From Avena insularis (lineage: Eukaryota > Streptophyta > Magnoliopsida > Poales > Poaceae), in assembly GCA_023614405.1 (NCBI GenBank), contig CM042686.1, positions 348,448,329-348,512,328 on the forward strand: a DNA stretch of 64,000 nucleotides. Reading direction: 5' to 3'. Every line of letters begins with the position of its first letter. The stretch's first letter is position 1. A program made the translations under genes and the position numbers. The notes under the pieces were generated by a model, which did not search any database, was not told where the DNA came from, and saw only the letters and a list, made by a program, of their open reading frames with translations. Below, piece by piece: positions 61,201 to 64,000 of the stretch.

Positions 61201-62028
61201 TGGACTCTGGCCTGTAGGGGCTGGACGCGACGGTGCAGCCATGTTCGAATGAGGGCGCAGCCTCCCTCCTCTTTACCCATGCGACTCTCGAGGTCGCAAA
61301 CATGCTTGTATAGAACATCTGTCTTCGCAGACTCGCCGAGCATTACTACGTTCTTCCAGGAGCGCCTCCTCTTGCATGGCGTCGCGGGATCGAAGGGCGC
61401 GAGTCCAAAGTTGTCTCTGTCGGCCTTTAGGCCACAGATGTAGAACCACTTGTCCCTCCACCCTTGGATGGACACCGTGAGTTTGATGTCGAAGTATGTG
61501 GCGGAGGATTCGACATGGATACCGTAGCCGCCTACATCATAGACTATGGAGCCAGACGACGATTGGCGCTTCATCTTGAAGAAACGCTTGAAGAGACCGA
61601 AGTGCGGCTCGATTCCGAGCCAGCACTCGCAAAGAGTAATGTAGCAAGCTACATGGAGGATGGAGTTCGGGGACAGCTGATGCAGCTGGAGCCCATAGAA
61701 ACAGAGAAGGCCCCTGAAGAAAGGATGCAGGGGCAACGAGAGCGCGGATGATGAATGCTAGGAACATCACCGGAAAATCGGCAGGAGGGGAAGGGATTAC
61801 CTTGCTGCTAGGGACGCATGCGTCAGCGACTGCGGAAGAAAGAACTCTGTCTTGGCGTAGGAGACGGAGCTTAGAGGACTTGATCACGGATGCGCGCCAC
61901 GCGCCATTAGTGATGCGAGTGCCCGTGCCCTTCTTTTTTCCAACGGCAGCGGCGGAGCCGCCCTTCTTCTTTGCAGCAACCGCGGCAGTGGCGGAGTTAG
62001 CCGCGACACCTCCTTTATTCTTCCCCAT
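58227..62028 (-). pseudogene. Element 4 antisense gene (aORF) with gypsy-type transposon domain and introns
   Basis: The gene reads opposite to gag-pol. It starts at ATG 62028 (MGKNKGGVAANSATAAVAAK, a Lys/Ala-rich head). After a frameshift near 61740 the conserved domain continues: LPLHPFFRGLLCFYGLQLHQ, LSPNSILHVACYITLCECWL, GIEPHFGLFKRFFKMK and GWRDKWFYICGLKADR (61736-61188). This resembles the 'putative gypsy type transposon' domain (PF04195 by memory). A donor GAG^GTACAG lies at 61029/61028. Later blocks are an acidic segment (60932-60729), a coiled coil ending at the phase-1 donor 59875/59874, an intron (59874-59785), the DASGLSFDPQALHRDDALAG exon, a second coiled coil (59045-58821, RSRVDELSLLSRLRDRVKQL) and a tail with WNMVPHYQAVDRPAEEIV (58427-58227). 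Scattered stops make this copy a pseudogene. Confidence 0.8.
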
Positions 62029-63340
62029 TCTATGGTGGCGGTGTGACCGGAGAAAGTAACTGGAGAATACGCGGAGCTGGTCTAGCGCCACGAGAAAGAC
62101 CAACACAGAGAAGCAGAGGAGCAGTATCAATGGCGACGGAGGCAAAGGCGGAGAAACGAAGCAAATCTAAAAAATTACCATCGCAACATGTCTACTTAAC
62201 CCTCTGGAAGATGCAATCTAACGGCCAGGAAAAACCCCTACTAGACGCGTGGCGTTCATCGTGCTTGACACCCGAAGCGTGAACCGTCCCCCACTACCCC
62301 CATTACGTGCGGAAATCGAGGAGGCACAGTTAAAACAAAGATTTACGCACGCCCGGTCCAGTCAGAGTCAGAAAATGGGACCCACCGCTCGTCACGTCCT
62401 GTCAAACCCGCTCACGCGGGCAGCTGAGCTCATCACATCGTCAGCACTGATGTCATCAAAAATTGAGGAGCAGAAGACTTCGACTACTTTAGTCCTTGCT
62501 CGAGTCTTCGACTCCACCAAGCACTCGGGGGCTACTCCCATAGGGAGCACTCGTCGCGCACCCTAAGATTTTTTCTTTTCTTCTGTACAAGAACATGAAC
62601 ATTCAAAGCATACACAATCACTCGAATCCGCGATTCGACTATGGACATGGGTTACTCCCATAGGGAGCGCTGGAAATAAATTCGACTGGAACAAGCAAAC
62701 AAAAGACAATAGAAGTCACAAAAGTTCTTTAGTCCCTGCCCGAGTCTTCGACTCAACCAGGCACTCGGGGGCTACTCCCATAGGGAGCGCTGGTCGCGCA
62801 TCCTATGATTATTTGTACATCATATTGTGTGTTGATAACATCCACACTCGAAGTTTATGGTGACACTGCCTCATGATTTTTTCATATAAAGAGATTGCGT
62901 CTCCTGGGTTACCCGAATCATCTCCGTGATGACAAATTTTGGATGCCGCGCTTGCAGCATGAAGATAAGACCTGAATAAGGCCTGGCAACGCATTCTCTG
63001 CGCACTACCAGAAATATATCCGTGCCTACAGGTACGATGAACCTGCCTTGATGGACGCGTCGAGTGCTCACACCCATATACTGGAATTCGACTCCTGTAA
63101 GACCTCCGTAGCTTGAGTCAAATTATACCAGCACTTTTCCGGATTCGAGTCAGGGGACTCAAGTTCGAGTAGATTGCATTGTTTTACCCTAAGGTAGTTA
63201 ACTGATACCGATACATCGGTTAAATCAGGAACGCACATCAACAATCCGTATGACACAAACAGGGCATTCAAAGAACATACTCAGTCATGCACTCGAAAGG
63301 ATTCATAAAGTCCTCAGTCAAATCTGCGATTCCACTAGAC
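62029..63340. other. Spacer upstream of the antisense gene and 3' LTR, with an 80-bp direct repeat
   Basis: No supported gene is present. A block of about 80 bp running from AGTCC(T/C)TGC(T/C)CGAGTCTTC through ACTCGGGGGCTACTCCCATA to CCTA(A/T)GATT occurs at about 62492-62574 and 62731-62810, with a partial copy (GGTTACTCCCATAGGGAGCG) near 62650. The region must contain the promoter of the antisense gene, but I see no clear TATA box for it. Confidence 0.65.
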
Positions 63341-63353
63341 ACTCGGGGGCTAC
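63341..63353 (+). other. Element 4 polypurine tract
   Basis: ACTCGGGGGCTAC abuts TGACATGGG, the 3' LTR start, with the G-rich composition expected for plus-strand priming. Confidence 0.85.
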
Positions 63354-63841
63354 TGACATGGGTATACCCTATAGGTACTCGAGCTTGGTATATACGGCCT
63401 GAATACAGTGGAAGCCCACGGTGTCGCCAAGGCCCAAATGGAGAACTCGAGTAACCTACGGACTCTTGATTGCTTGCGAAACAAGGAGAAGCTAAAGATA
63501 GAAAGTTTAAAGGGAAAACCCTAATCTGTAACCGACTCAATCTGCTACCTGAGACCTAGCCTATGTATATAAAGGCTAGGAGGGGCGGCAAGGAGGACAC
63601 ACGCAACCCTAGTTTCCACAACCCTCGCCAGATTGCATATGCGCACCATTGTAATCCTCGATTCCTTCAATAATTCCACGAGCAGACAAGTAGGAGTAGG
63701 GACCTTTGCGAGGCCTGAACCTGGGTAAATCTTCGAGTCCCCTGTGTTCTTGTTTGCTAGCCTATAGATGTCTCCAGCGCTCCCTCCTTCTCCAAAACCC
63801 AAGTCCATAACAATGGGTATTGATGAGTTAAACCCTCGTCA
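63354..63841 (+). repeat. Element 4 3' LTR
   Basis: TGACATGGGTATACCCTATA… to …GAGTTAAACCCTCGTCA, followed by GGAGG. It is the partner of 50835-51323. A canonical TATATAAAG is kept at 63566-63574, unlike the 5' copy. Confidence 0.96.
63566..63574 (+). promoter_or_regulatory. TATA box in the element 4 3' LTR
   Basis: TATATAAAG in CTATGTATATAAAGGCTAGG. If active, transcription would run out of the element into the element 3 leader. No transcript evidence is available. Confidence 0.5.
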
Positions 63842-63939
63842 GGAGGCGAGTCTCTACTGCTACGGAGTTGTAGATCACAATTGATGGGGCCAAGGAATTC
63901 GCAACATCAGCACTCCCGATTCCCACAGATGGCGCCAAT
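63842..63939 (-). mobile_element. Element 3 leader and PBS, separated from its body by element 4
   Basis: The first five bases (GGAGG) are the right target duplication. The minus strand of the rest carries the PBS TGGCGCCATCTGTGGGA (63937-63921) and leader sequence GGGAGTGCTGATGTTGCG…, homologous to 51348-51420 of element 4. The leader continues at 50834 on the other side of the insertion. Confidence 0.9.
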
Positions 63940-64000
63940 TGACGAGGGGTTATCTCATAAATGCCCATCATTGATGGACTTAGGTTTGAGGAATTAGGGA
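63940..64000 (-). repeat. Element 3 5' LTR, terminal 61 bp (runs off the window)
   Basis: The minus strand ends …GATAACCCCTCGTCA, next to the PBS, and matches the end of the element 4 LTR (…GTTAAACCCTCGTCA). An ATGGGCATTTATGAG, equivalent to the gag-leader start of element 4, is included. The rest of the LTR lies to the right. Confidence 0.85.

Larger units (their letters stand above)
50835..63841 (+). mobile_element. Element 4: complete Tat-lineage Ty3/gypsy element, 13.0 kb
   Basis: The element has LTRs of 489 and 488 bp with TG…CA ends, a TGGCGCC-type PBS, gag, protease, RT, RNase H, a second RNase H, integrase, a 5.4-kb 3' region carrying an antisense gene, and a PPT before the 3' LTR. 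It is flanked by GGAGG duplications. It inserted into the gag leader of element 3 in the opposite orientation. I count about 22 substitutions and one 1-bp indel between its LTRs (about 4.5%), so the insertion is not very recent. Every pol domain has at least one stop or shift. Confidence 0.96.

Noticed and set aside
61464..62566. Plus-strand frames opposite the antisense gene of element 4
   Set aside because: The minus strand encodes the conserved gypsy-type transposon domain; the plus frames are its complement without recognisable motifs.
63545..63808. Minus-strand open frame within the element 4 3' LTR
   Set aside because: It also occurs in shortened form in the 5' LTR (51057-51302), runs against transcription of the element, and shows no domain.

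Overview
The window looks like a stretch of grass (Poaceae) nuclear DNA. The evidence is nested LTR retrotransposons of grass type (a chromovirus with ~3.1-kb LTRs and two Tat-lineage elements carrying a spliced antisense gene), GC-rich exons beside AT-rich introns, and no bacterial gene organisation. A rice-like genome is plausible, but I cannot fix the species from sequence alone.

Region by region: (1) 1-27252 is one uninterrupted minisatellite that runs off the left edge. It is built from 48-bp and 39-bp monomers, most carrying GGATCC, ordered into a 222-bp five-monomer super-unit and then into 2.3-3.0-kb higher-order copies. (2) 27253-31461 is the only non-repetitive island. It holds a TATA box and two separated coding blocks (28163-28540 and 30093-30434) that I interpret as exons of one small gene ending in a zf-XS-like Cys2His2 region. 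The presumed intron contains an A-B-A-B tandem duplication, and a degraded copy of the last exon lies downstream. (3) 31462-42124 is a Ty3/gypsy chromovirus on the minus strand ('element 2') with a complete 5' LTR, a left-truncated 3' LTR, an extra upstream ORF and a decayed gag-pol. (4) 42125-50834 plus 63842-64000 is a Tat-lineage Ty3/gypsy element on the minus strand ('element 3'). It is cut by element 2 at its 3' side and split in its gag leader by element 4. (5) 50835-63841 is a complete Tat-lineage element on the plus strand ('element 4'), flanked by the 5-bp target duplication GGAGG. It belongs to the same family as element 3, so the pair forms a head-to-head nest.

All retroelement ORFs are broken by stops and frameshifts, so none is autonomous today. 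Both Tat elements have an antisense gene between integrase and the 3' LTR, and one phase-1 intron of that gene is conserved between the copies. They also share two in-frame TAG codons at domain junctions and the same Asp-to-Asn change in the integrase catalytic triad. The island gene is the only candidate for a functional host gene. The minisatellite stays open in several frames on both strands because its monomers are multiples of three, and I do not treat it as coding.
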